A stretch of DNA of 64,000 bases from positions 62,001 to 126,000 of the forward strand of contig NZ_RHHO01000037.1 in assembly GCF_003710865.1 (NCBI RefSeq). Direction: 5' to 3'. The notes below the pieces were generated by a model that was not told the origin of the DNA, ran no database searches, and worked only from the letters and a program-made list of their open reading frames with translations. Position 1 is the stretch's first letter, and every line of letters begins with the position of its first letter. The position numbers and the translations under genes were made by a program. This document shows positions 34,006 through 44,904 of the stretch, piece after piece. Source of the stretch: Brevibacillus borstelensis. Lineage in GTDB: Bacteria > Bacillota > Bacilli > Brevibacillales > Brevibacillaceae.

Positions 34006-35199
34006 ATGTCAAGTAAGATTTTGGACGCTTTCTTGGAAGAAAATCTGGCGGATCTGAAAAGCAAAGGATTGTATAACGTCATTGATCCTCTGCAAAGTGC
34101 AAATGGTCCGGTAATCACCATCTCAGGCAAAGAGCTGATCAATCTTTCCTCGAACAACTATTTGGGTTTGGCCACTGATCAGCGCCTGATCGATGCTGCC
34201 GTCAAAGCGGCGCAAAAGTACGGCGTAGGGGCAGGGGCCGTTCGGACGATTAACGGTACGCTGGAGCTGCACGTTCAACTGGAAGAGAAGCTGGCCGCTT
34301 TCAAGCATACCGAAGCGGCGATTGCCTACCAGTCGGGCTTCAATTGCAACATGGCGGCAATTTCCGCTGTAATGGACAAGGACGATGCCATTCTCTCTGA
34401 CGAGCTGAATCACGCATCCATCATCGACGGCTGCCGCCTTTCCCGAGCGCAGATCATTCGGGTGAAACACTCCGACATTGACGACCTCCGGGCAAAAGCC
34501 AAGGAAGCTGTCGAGTCCGGCAAGTATAAAAAAGTGATGGTCATTACCGATGGGGTATTCTCCATGGATGGGGATATTGCCAAGCTTCCGGAAATCGTTG
34601 AAGTGGCTGAGGAATTTGACTTGATCACGTATGTGGACGATGCACATGGCTCTGGCGTGCTCGGCAAAGGGGCAGGTACTGTCAAGCACTTTGGCTTGTC
34701 CGATAAAATCGATTTCCAAATCGGAACGCTTTCCAAAGCGATCGGTGTCATCGGTGGATACGTGGCAGGCAAACAGAAGCTGATCGACTGGCTCAAGGTA
34801 CGCAGCAGACCGTTCCTGTTTTCCACTGCTCTCACGCCAGCTGATGTGGCTGCCAGCATAACGGCGATCGATATTTTGCAGAGCAGCACCGAATTGCACG
34901 ATCGCCTCTGGGAAAACGGCAACTATCTGAAAAAGGGTCTAAAGGAGCTGGGCTTCGACATCGGGCATAGCGAGACCCCGATTACTCCATGCGTGATTGG
35001 CGATGAGCAAAAAACGCAGGAATTCAGCAAGCGCTTGTACGAAGCGGGCGTGTATGCGAAAGCGATCGTATTCCCGACCGTTCCGCGCGGCACCGGCCGC
35101 GTACGCAATATGCCGACAGCAGCCCATACCAAAGAGATGCTGGACCGGGCATTGGACATCTATGAAAAAGTGGGCAAAGAAATGGGGATTCTGCAATGA
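34006..35199 (+). CDS. kbl: Glycine C-acetyltransferase (2-amino-3-ketobutyrate CoA ligase)
   Basis: 397-residue PLP enzyme of the alpha-oxoamine synthase family. It converts 2-amino-3-oxobutyrate plus CoA to glycine and acetyl-CoA, the second step of threonine breakdown. Conserved features include [23 protein letters not shown], the PLP Lys in GTLSKAIG and [14 protein letters not shown] 34006 is set by GGGAGG at 33993-33998; an ATG at 34000 is too close and upstream extensions lack support. The stop overlaps the start of the threonine dehydrogenase gene, giving a coupled kbl-tdh pair. Confidence 0.95.
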   Translation: MSSKILDAFLEENLADLKSKGLYNVIDPLQSANGPVITISGKELINLSSNNYLGLATDQRLIDAAVKAAQKYGVGAGAVRTINGTLELHVQLEEKLAAFKHTEAAIAYQSGFNCNMAAISAVMDKDDAILSDELNHASIIDGCRLSRAQIIRVKHSDIDDLRAKAKEAVESGKYKKVMVITDGVFSMDGDIAKLPEIVEVAEEFDLITYVDDAHGSGVLGKGAGTVKHFGLSDKIDFQIGTLSKAIGVIGGYVAGKQKLIDWLKVRSRPFLFSTALTPADVAASITAIDILQSSTELHDRLWENGNYLKKGLKELGFDIGHSETPITPCVIGDEQKTQEFSKRLYEAGVYAKAIVFPTVPRGTGRVRNMPTAAHTKEMLDRALDIYEKVGKEMGILQ

Positions 35200-36158
35200 A
35201 AAAGATTCTGATCACCGGAGCTTTGGGACAAATCGGTTCCGAGCTGACTGCCAGACTTCGCGACGAATACGGTGCGAATAACGTCATTGCCACTGACATC
35301 AAAATGCCGCAAGACAGTGACGTACTGCAGGCTGGGCCGTTTGAAAAGCTGGACGTAACGGATGCAAAAGCCATGTTCGATATCGCAAAAAAGCATCAGG
35401 TCGACACCATTATGCACCTGGCCGCTCTGCTCTCCGCGACCGCTGAGGCCAAACCGTTGTTGGCCTGGAATTTGAACATGGGCGGTCTGGTCAACGCTTT
35501 GGAAGTGGCACGCGAGCTTGGCTGCCAATTCTTTACCCCCAGTTCGATCGGAGCCTTTGGACCGAGCACGCCGAAGGATCAGACACCGCAGGACACGATT
35601 CAGCGGCCGACCACGATGTACGGGGTCAATAAAGTGTCCGGCGAGCTTTTATGTGACTACTACTTCCACAAGTTCGGCGTAGATACGAGGGGGGTACGTT
35701 TTCCTGGCCTGATTTCCTATGTGACACCTCCAGGCGGGGGAACGACGGATTATGCGGTGGAGATTTATTACAAAGCAATCACCGACGGTACCTATACTTC
35801 CTATATCGCAAAAGGGACGTACATGGACATGATGTACATGCCGGACGCTTTAAAGGCGATTATCACCCTGATGGAGGCCGATCCGAGCAAATTGAAGCAT
35901 CGGAATGCGTTCAATGTCACGGCGATGAGCATTGAGCCGGAAGACGTCGCCCGTTCGATTCAAAAGCTGATTCCTTCGTTTACGCTGAAATACGAGGTAG
36001 ACCCTGTGCGTCAGGCGATTGCCGACAGTTGGCCGAACTCGATCGACGCCAGCGCCGCACGGGAAGAGTGGGGATTTACGGCAGAGTACGATCTGGAAAA
36101 AATGACAAAGGATATGCTAGCCCAGTTAAAAGGGCGGCTGCTTCAAAAAATCGGTTGA
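35196..36158 (+). CDS. L-threonine 3-dehydrogenase, SDR/epimerase type
   Basis: 320-residue extended short-chain dehydrogenase. It oxidises L-threonine to 2-amino-3-oxobutyrate with NAD+, which Kbl then cleaves. The Rossmann motif [13 protein letters not shown], the catalytic Ser in [10 protein letters not shown] and the YGVNK (Tyr-x-x-x-Lys) motif are present, with the family-typical [27 protein letters not shown]. This is the GalE-like threonine dehydrogenase, not the zinc enzyme of E. coli. ATG overlaps the kbl stop (ATGA). Confidence 0.94.
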   Translation: MKKILITGALGQIGSELTARLRDEYGANNVIATDIKMPQDSDVLQAGPFEKLDVTDAKAMFDIAKKHQVDTIMHLAALLSATAEAKPLLAWNLNMGGLVNALEVARELGCQFFTPSSIGAFGPSTPKDQTPQDTIQRPTTMYGVNKVSGELLCDYYFHKFGVDTRGVRFPGLISYVTPPGGGTTDYAVEIYYKAITDGTYTSYIAKGTYMDMMYMPDALKAIITLMEADPSKLKHRNAFNVTAMSIEPEDVARSIQKLIPSFTLKYEVDPVRQAIADSWPNSIDASAAREEWGFTAEYDLEKMTKDMLAQLKGRLLQKIG

Positions 36159-36162
36159 GATC

Positions 36163-36202
36163 AAAGAAAAACAAGCCTGATGCGCCAGGCTTGTTTTTCT
36201 TT
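36163..36202. terminator. Two-way terminator between tdh and the GH18 gene
   Basis: AAAGAAAAACAAGCCTG and CAGGCTTGTTTTTCTTT form a perfect 17-bp stem with A and T tracts on both sides; it serves the convergent genes. Confidence 0.93.
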
Positions 36203-36233
36203 GAGCAAAGCTTGATTGCAAGCTGCAGCTTCA

Positions 36234-37826
36234 CTACTTTCTGTTTTTCAGCTTTTGCATGGTGATGACATTGGAGATGACGTTCCATACATCGGGCAGT
36301 TTTTCTCCCACGTACCAGTAGGCAAATCCGGCGATAGGCCGTTCCATGCTCGCCTGCATTTTCAGTCCAAGCGATCGGCTCTCTTCCAGCCAGATCGAAT
36401 GAGCAGTCCCGTTTTTCCAGTACGTCGCCTTGTACTGCGAGGTTGCCGGATTCCAGTTGATAGCAGGTTTGTTTTGCGAGATGAGCCGGTAGGACTCCAG
36501 GATCAGCAAATCAGTTGATTGCCAAGCGCCATTCACTTTAGACCAGTCGCGAGTGTAGAGCGGCAGACCGACGATGTACTTGTCGGCCGGGATCTGCGTC
36601 AAAAGGTTGTTTGAGCTTTTGACGAGCCAGGGCAGCGATGAGACGGAACCGGCAGAAGGGCCTCCGCTCCAATGCTCTTCATAGCCCATTAAAACGATAT
36701 AATCAGCATACCGTGCCAGATTGGCGTAATCGTACGGTGCACTCCAATCCGTCTGTGTATCAGGCGGAACATCGACGGAGACCGTTCGACCTTTCGCATG
36801 CATGGCCTGCGCCAGCTCTTTGACAAAAGCTGTAAAGGCTTCGCGGTCACCGGGCTTGATATTTTCAAAGTCGATATTGATTCCATCAATCTGGTACTTG
36901 TCGCTCAGTTGAGCCAGCTTATTGACGACGGCTGCGCGGTTTGCCGGTACAGAGAGCGCATTGTGGGTTGCGTTGGCATCGAAGCGGTTGCCAAACATCG
37001 CCCATACTTTTCTGCCATTCTGGTGAGCCCACCTGACAAGAGTGGCATCGGTATGATCGGCGATCGAGCTGTCGGCTTGCAAGTAAAACCAGCGGGGAGA
37101 CAGCGTATTGACCGGAGTGTCTTTGACCAGATCAATGAACTCCTGCACGGTAGACCGGTACTGCCAGCCTAGGATGACGGGAGTCTTGCCTTTCGCTTGC
37201 TGATCGATTTTCTTCTTCACCCTGCTGAGAAGTACCGCCGTCTCTTCACGGGATAGCGGAGCGTTTGGACGGAAATATCCCTGGTAGCCAACCAGGAGCT
37301 TTTGGCGGATTGCCTCTGCCACATACGGTCTTGCCCAGTAGGCGACGCTGTAGGCATCACTGAGAGGCAGGGAGGCTGGCTGGGACGGTTCCATTCCCAT
37401 CGCTCGAATGAGCAGTGCCGCCGCCTCCTGACGGGAAATGGTGCGATTAGGCGAGAAGGCGGTTGGCGTCGTGCCGTTTACGATACCGAGGGAGACCGCG
37501 GCCTGGACGGCGCCATAAGCCCAGGAGCTCTTTGGCACATCGGAATAGGCAGGAAACTGGCTTGATACCGTCTTGAGCTTCCACGTGCGGGTCAGCATGG
37601 CGACGAACTCTGCGCGGGTTACCGCCTTTTTCGGCCGGTAGTAACCATCGGCATCGCCCAGGACGATGCCGGCTTGATAAAGCGAGCGGATCTCTTCTTT
37701 TGCATAGCTGGCCGAAATATCCTTGAGCGCAGCAGCGGTCGATGCAGAGACACCTACAGAGACGGACAACAGTGACGTTGCCCACAATACGAAGCTAAGC
37801 ATGATATGTACGTTACGTTTTCGCAT
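36234..37826 (-). CDS. S-layer-homology-anchored GH18 glycosidase
   Basis: 530-residue surface protein. A signal peptide (cut after VSAS, about residue 29) is followed by three SLH domains (about 33-95, 96-155, 156-210), which attach to pyruvylated wall polymer. Residues 215-525 form a GH18 barrel with the catalytic signature DGINIDFENI (DxxDxDxE) and YIVLMGYEEHW. It resembles the YaaH/YdhD-type enzymes of spore formers that act on peptidoglycan glycan or muramic-lactam cortex, but with SLH in place of LysM domains. Chitinase activity is the alternative. Confidence 0.92.
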   Translation of the reverse strand: MRKRNVHIMLSFVLWATSLLSVSVGVSASTAAALKDISASYAKEEIRSLYQAGIVLGDADGYYRPKKAVTRAEFVAMLTRTWKLKTVSSQFPAYSDVPKSSWAYGAVQAAVSLGIVNGTTPTAFSPNRTISRQEAAALLIRAMGMEPSQPASLPLSDAYSVAYWARPYVAEAIRQKLLVGYQGYFRPNAPLSREETAVLLSRVKKKIDQQAKGKTPVILGWQYRSTVQEFIDLVKDTPVNTLSPRWFYLQADSSIADHTDATLVRWAHQNGRKVWAMFGNRFDANATHNALSVPANRAAVVNKLAQLSDKYQIDGINIDFENIKPGDREAFTAFVKELAQAMHAKGRTVSVDVPPDTQTDWSAPYDYANLARYADYIVLMGYEEHWSGGPSAGSVSSLPWLVKSSNNLLTQIPADKYIVGLPLYTRDWSKVNGAWQSTDLLILESYRLISQNKPAINWNPATSQYKATYWKNGTAHSIWLEESRSLGLKMQASMERPIAGFAYWYVGEKLPDVWNVISNVITMQKLKNRK

Positions 37827-38074
37827 GGCTCTACTCTTTCGTCTGTAATTTTTCTATGTCTCTTCTAGTGTAAAGAATAGAAAAACCTCTTTCATTCATC
37901 ATTTTCTGGAAATAGAAAACAGGTATGGCTATGGAAGGGAGTGTCAATCGCCGCTTGCGGGTATGATATGATGGAAACAGATAAACTTCTGGCCGCGCTT
38001 GCGTGTGAACGTGCACGGAAAGCTGGCTCCAAGAAAAATAGAGACGGGAAGACATGGGAGGATGGATGGGAACC

Positions 38075-39064
38075 ATGGAGCAGGTACTGATTATTGGAGC
38101 GGGACCGTGCGGGCTTGCCGCCGCTGTCGAATTGAAAAGACAGGGAATCGACCCGCTGGTCATCGAGAAAGGAACGTTGGTCAACTCAATTTATCGCTAT
38201 CCGACCTACATGATTTTTCACAGTACGCCAGAGCTTCTCGAGATCGGAGACATTCCGTTTTCGACGCCGAACGAAAAGCCGACACGGCTGGAAGCTCTTC
38301 AATACTACCGTTTGGTGGCAGCCCGCAATCAGCTGCGGATCAACAGCTATGAGACGGTCGTTCATGTAGAGAAGGTGAACGGCGGTTTTTCTGTGCAGTC
38401 TGTAGACCGTTTTCAGACAAAGCACACATATACATGCCGGTACCTGGTGATTGCGACGGGATACTTTGACAATCCGAACAGGCTTGATGTGCCTGGCGAA
38501 AACCTTGATAAAGTGAGCTCCTTTTTTACGGAAGCGCATCCGTATGCGGGGATGAAGGTGGCGATCATCGGCGGCAACAACTCCGCGGTCGATGCTGCCA
38601 TGGAACTTGAGCGCGCCGGTGCCGAAGTGACGGTCATTTGCCGCAAGCCGCAGCTTTCCGATCGGGTAAAAGCATGGACGAGGCCTGTTTTTGAAAGCTT
38701 GGCCGCAAAAGGACGCATACAGGTGCTCTATTCCACTACTGTAAAGGAAATTGCCGAGCGCAATCTGGTGGTCGTGACAGAGGGGAGAGAAGTCACTCTC
38801 GAAAATGACTTCGTCTTTTCCTTGATCGGCTTTCGACCTGACCGCAGCGTCCTGCGTTCACTCGGAGCAGCGACGAATCCGCAGACAGGCGAGCCCGTCC
38901 ACAATCCGGACACGATGGAGACCAATGTACCCGGTTTGTACATCGCTGGTGTGATTGCCTCCGGCGAGCATGCAAACGCGATTTTTATTGAAAACGGCAG
39001 GCACCACGGAAAGCTGATCGCCGAGCATATCGCTTCGCTTGAAAAAAGCAAGGAGCAAGGGTAA
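38075..39064 (+). CDS. ypdA: YpdA-family putative bacillithiol disulfide reductase
   Basis: About 329-residue FAD/NADPH oxidoreductase of the YpdA family, which reduces bacillithiol disulfide. Two dinucleotide-binding motifs are clear: LIIGAGPCGLAAAVELKR at the start and VAIIGGNNSAVDAAMELER in the middle, plus GLYIAGVIASG near the end. The family-like beginning is the ATG at 38075; in-frame ATGs at 38054 and 38066 are also possible because GGGAGG lies at 38056-38061. It is not of the CxxC thioredoxin-reductase type. Its presence supports a bacillithiol-using Firmicute. Confidence 0.88.
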   Translation: MEQVLIIGAGPCGLAAAVELKRQGIDPLVIEKGTLVNSIYRYPTYMIFHSTPELLEIGDIPFSTPNEKPTRLEALQYYRLVAARNQLRINSYETVVHVEKVNGGFSVQSVDRFQTKHTYTCRYLVIATGYFDNPNRLDVPGENLDKVSSFFTEAHPYAGMKVAIIGGNNSAVDAAMELERAGAEVTVICRKPQLSDRVKAWTRPVFESLAAKGRIQVLYSTTVKEIAERNLVVVTEGREVTLENDFVFSLIGFRPDRSVLRSLGAATNPQTGEPVHNPDTMETNVPGLYIAGVIASGEHANAIFIENGRHHGKLIAEHIASLEKSKEQG

Positions 39065-39118
39065 AAAAGAAAAGACAACGCCGCGTCTGAATCGTGACGC
39101 TGGCGTTGTCTTTTTTAC
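39061..39118. terminator. Two-way terminator between ypdA and the HIT gene
   Basis: GTAAAAAAG...AGACAACGCC pairs with GGCGTTGTCTTTTTTAC over almost 20 bp; it overlaps the last codons of the convergent HIT gene. Confidence 0.9.
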
Positions 39119-39453
39119 ATCTTCCACTCGAGCTGACGGCCGCCGATCAAGTGGTAGTGGATGTGAAATACGGTTTGCTGACCGTGCTGGCCCGTGTTGG
39201 TGATGACACGGAATCCGGATTCTTGTACACCCATTTCTGCCGCTACCTTTTGCAAAGACAGGTGCAGATGGCCGATCAATTCCTTGTCCTCCGGTTGAAT
39301 GTCCAGGAGAGAAGTGATGTGCTTTTTGGGGATGACAAGTACGTGTACAGGGGCGACAGGGTTGATGTCATGGAAAGCCACCACGTGTTCGTCCTCGTAA
39401 ACTTTTTTGGCAGGGAGCTCTCCTTTAACGATCTTACAGAAAATGCAATCCAT
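39115..39453 (-). CDS. HIT-family nucleotide-binding protein
   Basis: 112-residue histidine-triad protein of the HinT group, which hydrolyses nucleoside phosphoramidates and related AMP conjugates. The N-terminal CIFCKIVKGELPAKKVYE and the triad HIHYHLIGG near the C-terminus are typical; Cys3, Cys6 and a His could bind zinc. The start is placed at 39453, where AAGGAAGG lies 8 bases upstream on the minus strand; the frame remains open for 37 codons further but without support. Confidence 0.92.
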   Translation of the reverse strand: MDCIFCKIVKGELPAKKVYEDEHVVAFHDINPVAPVHVLVIPKKHITSLLDIQPEDKELIGHLHLSLQKVAAEMGVQESGFRVITNTGQHGQQTVFHIHYHLIGGRQLEWKM

Positions 39454-39604
39454 CTGGCGTATCCTTCCTTTCCATAGCTTCTCTTTAGCACTATTCGTCG
39501 CTTCCTTCCATTTTCCTGTTCTGCCGCTGATCCGTTTTGCCGCATTACAAGCACCAGTCAGCAAAAAACGGCGGCTCAGTTACGTTCTATGAAAGGGTTT
39601 TCTC

Positions 39605-39632
39605 TTGCAAAATCCACCTGTTTGATTATAAT
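39605..39632 (+). promoter_or_regulatory. Sigma-A promoter upstream of the formate dehydrogenase operon
   Basis: TTGCAA (39605-39610) and a consensus TATAAT (39627-39632) with a 16-bp spacer. Confidence 0.7.
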
Positions 39633-39741
39633 GGGAAAGGGAAGTGCATCGATGCTGCGGGAATGGATTATTCCTGGCACATTCTGGCTTCCGCGACCCA
39701 AATGGTTGGATTGATAACTGGTATGAAAGATGCTAAGTGTT

Positions 39742-39807
39742 AACCCACCATAAAGCGACTTGCGCAAACCTGGTTTGTACAAGTTGGTTTATGGTGGGTT
39801 TTTTTAT
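39742..39807 (+). terminator. Terminator-like hairpin in the fdh leader (possible attenuator)
   Basis: AACCCACCATAAA (39742-39754) pairs perfectly with TTTATGGTGGGTT (39788-39800), with an inner ACTTG/CAAGT stem, followed by a run of seven T. It lies about 110 bases after the -10 and 150 bases before the coding region. Confidence 0.78.
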
Positions 39808-39953
39808 GGTCGAGCGGATGCTTGTCATTCATCTGTCGACATCATGGATAGCAGCGAAACTAGTGCTCCTTTGGGTGCAAATCGCCGCCAAAAGGCTAGG
39901 CCAGACCATGTTTTCTAAAAAAGTTTTGATCGCATTGGCACAGAGGAGGAACC

Positions 39954-42910
<2,957 letters not shown>

Positions 42911-42911
<1 letters not shown>

Positions 42912-43390
42912 TGGCGAAGCCGACGACCAAGATCGTTCAACCCGTACTGACCGAGGAAGAGAAGCGAGCCAAAGCGCTCGAGCAGGTTTTAAGCGACACA
43001 GCCCTGAACGCAGATGGCATTCGCGAAACGATCAAGCTGCTGCAGGAGCTCCATCAGAGCGGCATTCTCGGAGCTGTCGTTTCCCTCGTGGAAGCAAAAG
43101 AAGAGGTAGCCAAGATCGCTGTTGGCCAACTGGTCCGTCCGCCGGTAACCAAAGCGATCAACAATGCCATGGCAGTAGCGGAATCGCTCACAGAGCTTGA
43201 GCCTGAGATGACCAAAAAGCTGGCGGGAAGTCTGGCAAAGGGCTTGAAAAAAGCGGAAGAGGGCCTGCGTCAGGACGAAAAGGTCGGGATATTCGACCTG
43301 ATCAAGGCGCTGCAGGACCCTGACATCAACCGTGCCGTCTCCTTTGGCATGAACCTCCTGAAGGGCATGGGTCAAGGATTAAAAGAGTAG
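42911..43390 (+). CDS. DUF1641 (YrhD-like) partner of formate dehydrogenase
   Basis: 159-residue, largely helical cytoplasmic protein of the DUF1641 family. The helical part (NADGIRETIKLLQELHQSGIL to SFGMNLLKGMG) is typical. ATG shares a base with the stop of the dehydrogenase gene (TAATG) and has GGAGGGGTG upstream, so expression is coupled. In Bacillus, yrhD always accompanies yrhE; the role is not established but it may be a subunit or chaperone of the enzyme. Confidence 0.85.
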
Positions 43391-43418
43391 TGGATTCCTA
43401 GAGTGTGGTGAAATATCT

Positions 43419-43814
43419 GTGTCCAATCAGGTCGAACATCAATTCAGCAGGCTTGTTCGCGAGATTCGCAAGCAATACGTCGGAAATGGTCCTGAAAAGA
43501 TTCGGACCAGATTTGTCGGGTCATGGGCGATTATCGAGATGAAAGGCAATCTGACCGAGGTAGAAAAATGGATGATCGACTCCGACGAGGGCAGAAAGAT
43601 GATACAGGAAACCCGCACAAAGCTGGTGAAAGACATCTACAAGAGGGCTGAAGTAGTCGAGAAGCTCGAAAATTTGGTAGGTGCCAAGCTGATCACACTC
43701 TTCAGCGATATCAATATGGATGCAGACTTGGCCATCACCGTTTACGTGTTCGACCGGAAGATAGAAGGCGGTAAACCAAGCCCGCTGCAGCCAGCAAAGC
43801 GTACGTGCATGTAG
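43419..43814 (+). CDS. DUF2294/MpsC-domain protein
   Basis: 131-residue protein of the DUF2294 family, named MpsC after a component of a membrane-potential/bicarbonate system in staphylococci. GSWAIIEMKGNLTEVEKWM and the C-terminal SDINMDADLAITVYVFDR fit the family. GTG 43419 has only a weak ribosome site. It follows DUF1641 by 28 bp and ends at the operon terminator, so it belongs to the formate dehydrogenase unit. No MpsA or MpsB gene is present in the window. Confidence 0.78.
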   Translation: MSNQVEHQFSRLVREIRKQYVGNGPEKIRTRFVGSWAIIEMKGNLTEVEKWMIDSDEGRKMIQETRTKLVKDIYKRAEVVEKLENLVGAKLITLFSDINMDADLAITVYVFDRKIEGGKPSPLQPAKRTCM

Positions 43815-43850
43815 CGGCCTTGAAGTTGGCAAGTTGACAGGTGTACTACG

Positions 43851-43892
43851 CCGCCCTTCGCATGAAAAAAGTGCGAAGGGCGGCTTTTTTAT
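43851..43892 (+). terminator. Terminator of the formate dehydrogenase operon
   Basis: CCGCCCTTCGCA pairs perfectly with TGCGAAGGGCGG, followed by six T. Confidence 0.94.
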
Positions 43893-44267
43893 TTTCGCTG
43901 ACCGGCTTCTGAGGATTACTGTAGCCGACGAGAGTCGGTCCTACGTTGAGTGGAGCCATGCTTTTTGCCTTCATTCGGTGAGAATCTCTTCCTTCAAAAG
44001 GCGAAGAATGGAGTTCCGTGAATGAGTGGATGCGTCCGCATTGTCCGGGGGAGTCCCCGGTTGTATCGGGTTCCAGTGGCGGGGAGTAGAGAAAATGAAT
44101 CTCGTGGCAGCCATTTTCGTAAGAAAGATAGATATGGTATTCTGATGATTCCGACATGAAAGATTAGGAGATACGTGCTCGGATAGACTATGACGGTCTT
44201 GGTTTTTCGGATGTAGAAGATTGCGGAAGAATGTTTTGTCCAAAATAGAAAGAGGAGGATTGCCTTC
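43893..44267. other. 375-bp non-coding region with two hairpins
   Basis: No convincing gene. It contains CCGAC-GAGA-GTCGG (43925-43938) and CCGGGG-GAGT-CCCCGG (44045-44060), either of which could be part of a structured leader of the VTT-protein gene. I could not match it to a known RNA family. Confidence 0.3.
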
Positions 44268-44846
44268 GTGGAGTGGTCTGAGTTGGTCGTAACCACAGCG
44301 GATTGGATTCGCTCGTGGGGAGTATTTGCAATTATCGCCAGCTTGCTTATCAATGTGCTGATTAGTGTCGCTGGTGTTTTGCCCTCATTGTTCCTGTCTG
44401 CTGCAAATGCGGTCGTGTTCGGGTTATGGGGCGGGTTTTTCATTTCGCTTGCGGGAGAAATCCTGGGAGCGACCGTTTCGTTTGTTCTGTACCGCTGGGG
44501 AATATCCCGTTCGGCCAAGCTGCAAAAGGTAAGGGAAGCCAGGTGGCTGAAAAGTCTTTCCGGCATGTCGCGCGGGCGCAGATTGCTGACGCTAATACTG
44601 TTGCGTGTAAATCCCTTATTGCCTTCCGGGGTGGTCAATGTAGGAGCGGCTTTCTCCACGATTGCTTTTGCCGATTTCTTTCTCGCTACGATGATCGGAA
44701 AGACGCCGTCGCTCGTCATGGAAACATTTATCGGTCACGATCTTGTCTTTTTCTCCGAGAACAAATTTCGTCTGATAATCGCGGTCATACTCGCAGCTTC
44801 CGTTTTTCTGCTGTTTAAATGGACAGAAAAAGAGAAGTCTCCATAA
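44268..44846 (+). CDS. VTT-domain (TVP38/DedA-like) membrane protein
   Basis: 192-residue membrane protein of the TVP38/TMEM64/DedA superfamily, now linked to lipid scrambling in other members. GTG 44268 follows AAAGAGGAGG. About five hydrophobic segments; the VTT core includes PSLFLSAANAVVFGLWGGFF, GEILGATVSFVLYRWG and the conserved LRVNPLLPSGVVNVGAAFSTI. It is the only gene between the fdh operon and the multicopper oxidase; its function in this organism is unknown. Confidence 0.85.
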   Translation: MEWSELVVTTADWIRSWGVFAIIASLLINVLISVAGVLPSLFLSAANAVVFGLWGGFFISLAGEILGATVSFVLYRWGISRSAKLQKVREARWLKSLSGMSRGRRLLTLILLRVNPLLPSGVVNVGAAFSTIAFADFFLATMIGKTPSLVMETFIGHDLVFFSENKFRLIIAVILAASVFLLFKWTEKEKSP

Positions 44847-44904
44847 TTTCTTCACGAGATTTTGATACGCTGGCACCGTAGAACAAACAGGAGGAGGCAG
44901 GTCG

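Larger units (their letters stand above)
39454..39953 (+). promoter_or_regulatory. 500-bp region with promoter and attenuator-like leader of the formate dehydrogenase operon
   Basis: No gene is seen. It contains the promoter at 39605-39632, a transcribed leader of about 100 bases, a strong terminator-like hairpin at 39742-39807 and then about 150 bases to the fdh ribosome site AGAGGAGG (39943-39950). A hairpin that should stop RNA polymerase between promoter and gene implies regulated read-through. Confidence 0.5.

Noticed and set aside
39675-39689. Sigma-54-like sequence TGGCAC-ATTCTGGCT in the fdh leader
   Set aside because: The spacing between GG and GC is nine, not ten, and the -12 element is not TTGC. 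A good sigma-A promoter lies just upstream.
43846-44157. 103-codon minus-strand frame in the 43.9-44.2 kb gap
   Set aside because: It overlaps the fdh terminator and the GC-rich hairpins, with no start signal or recognisable protein features.
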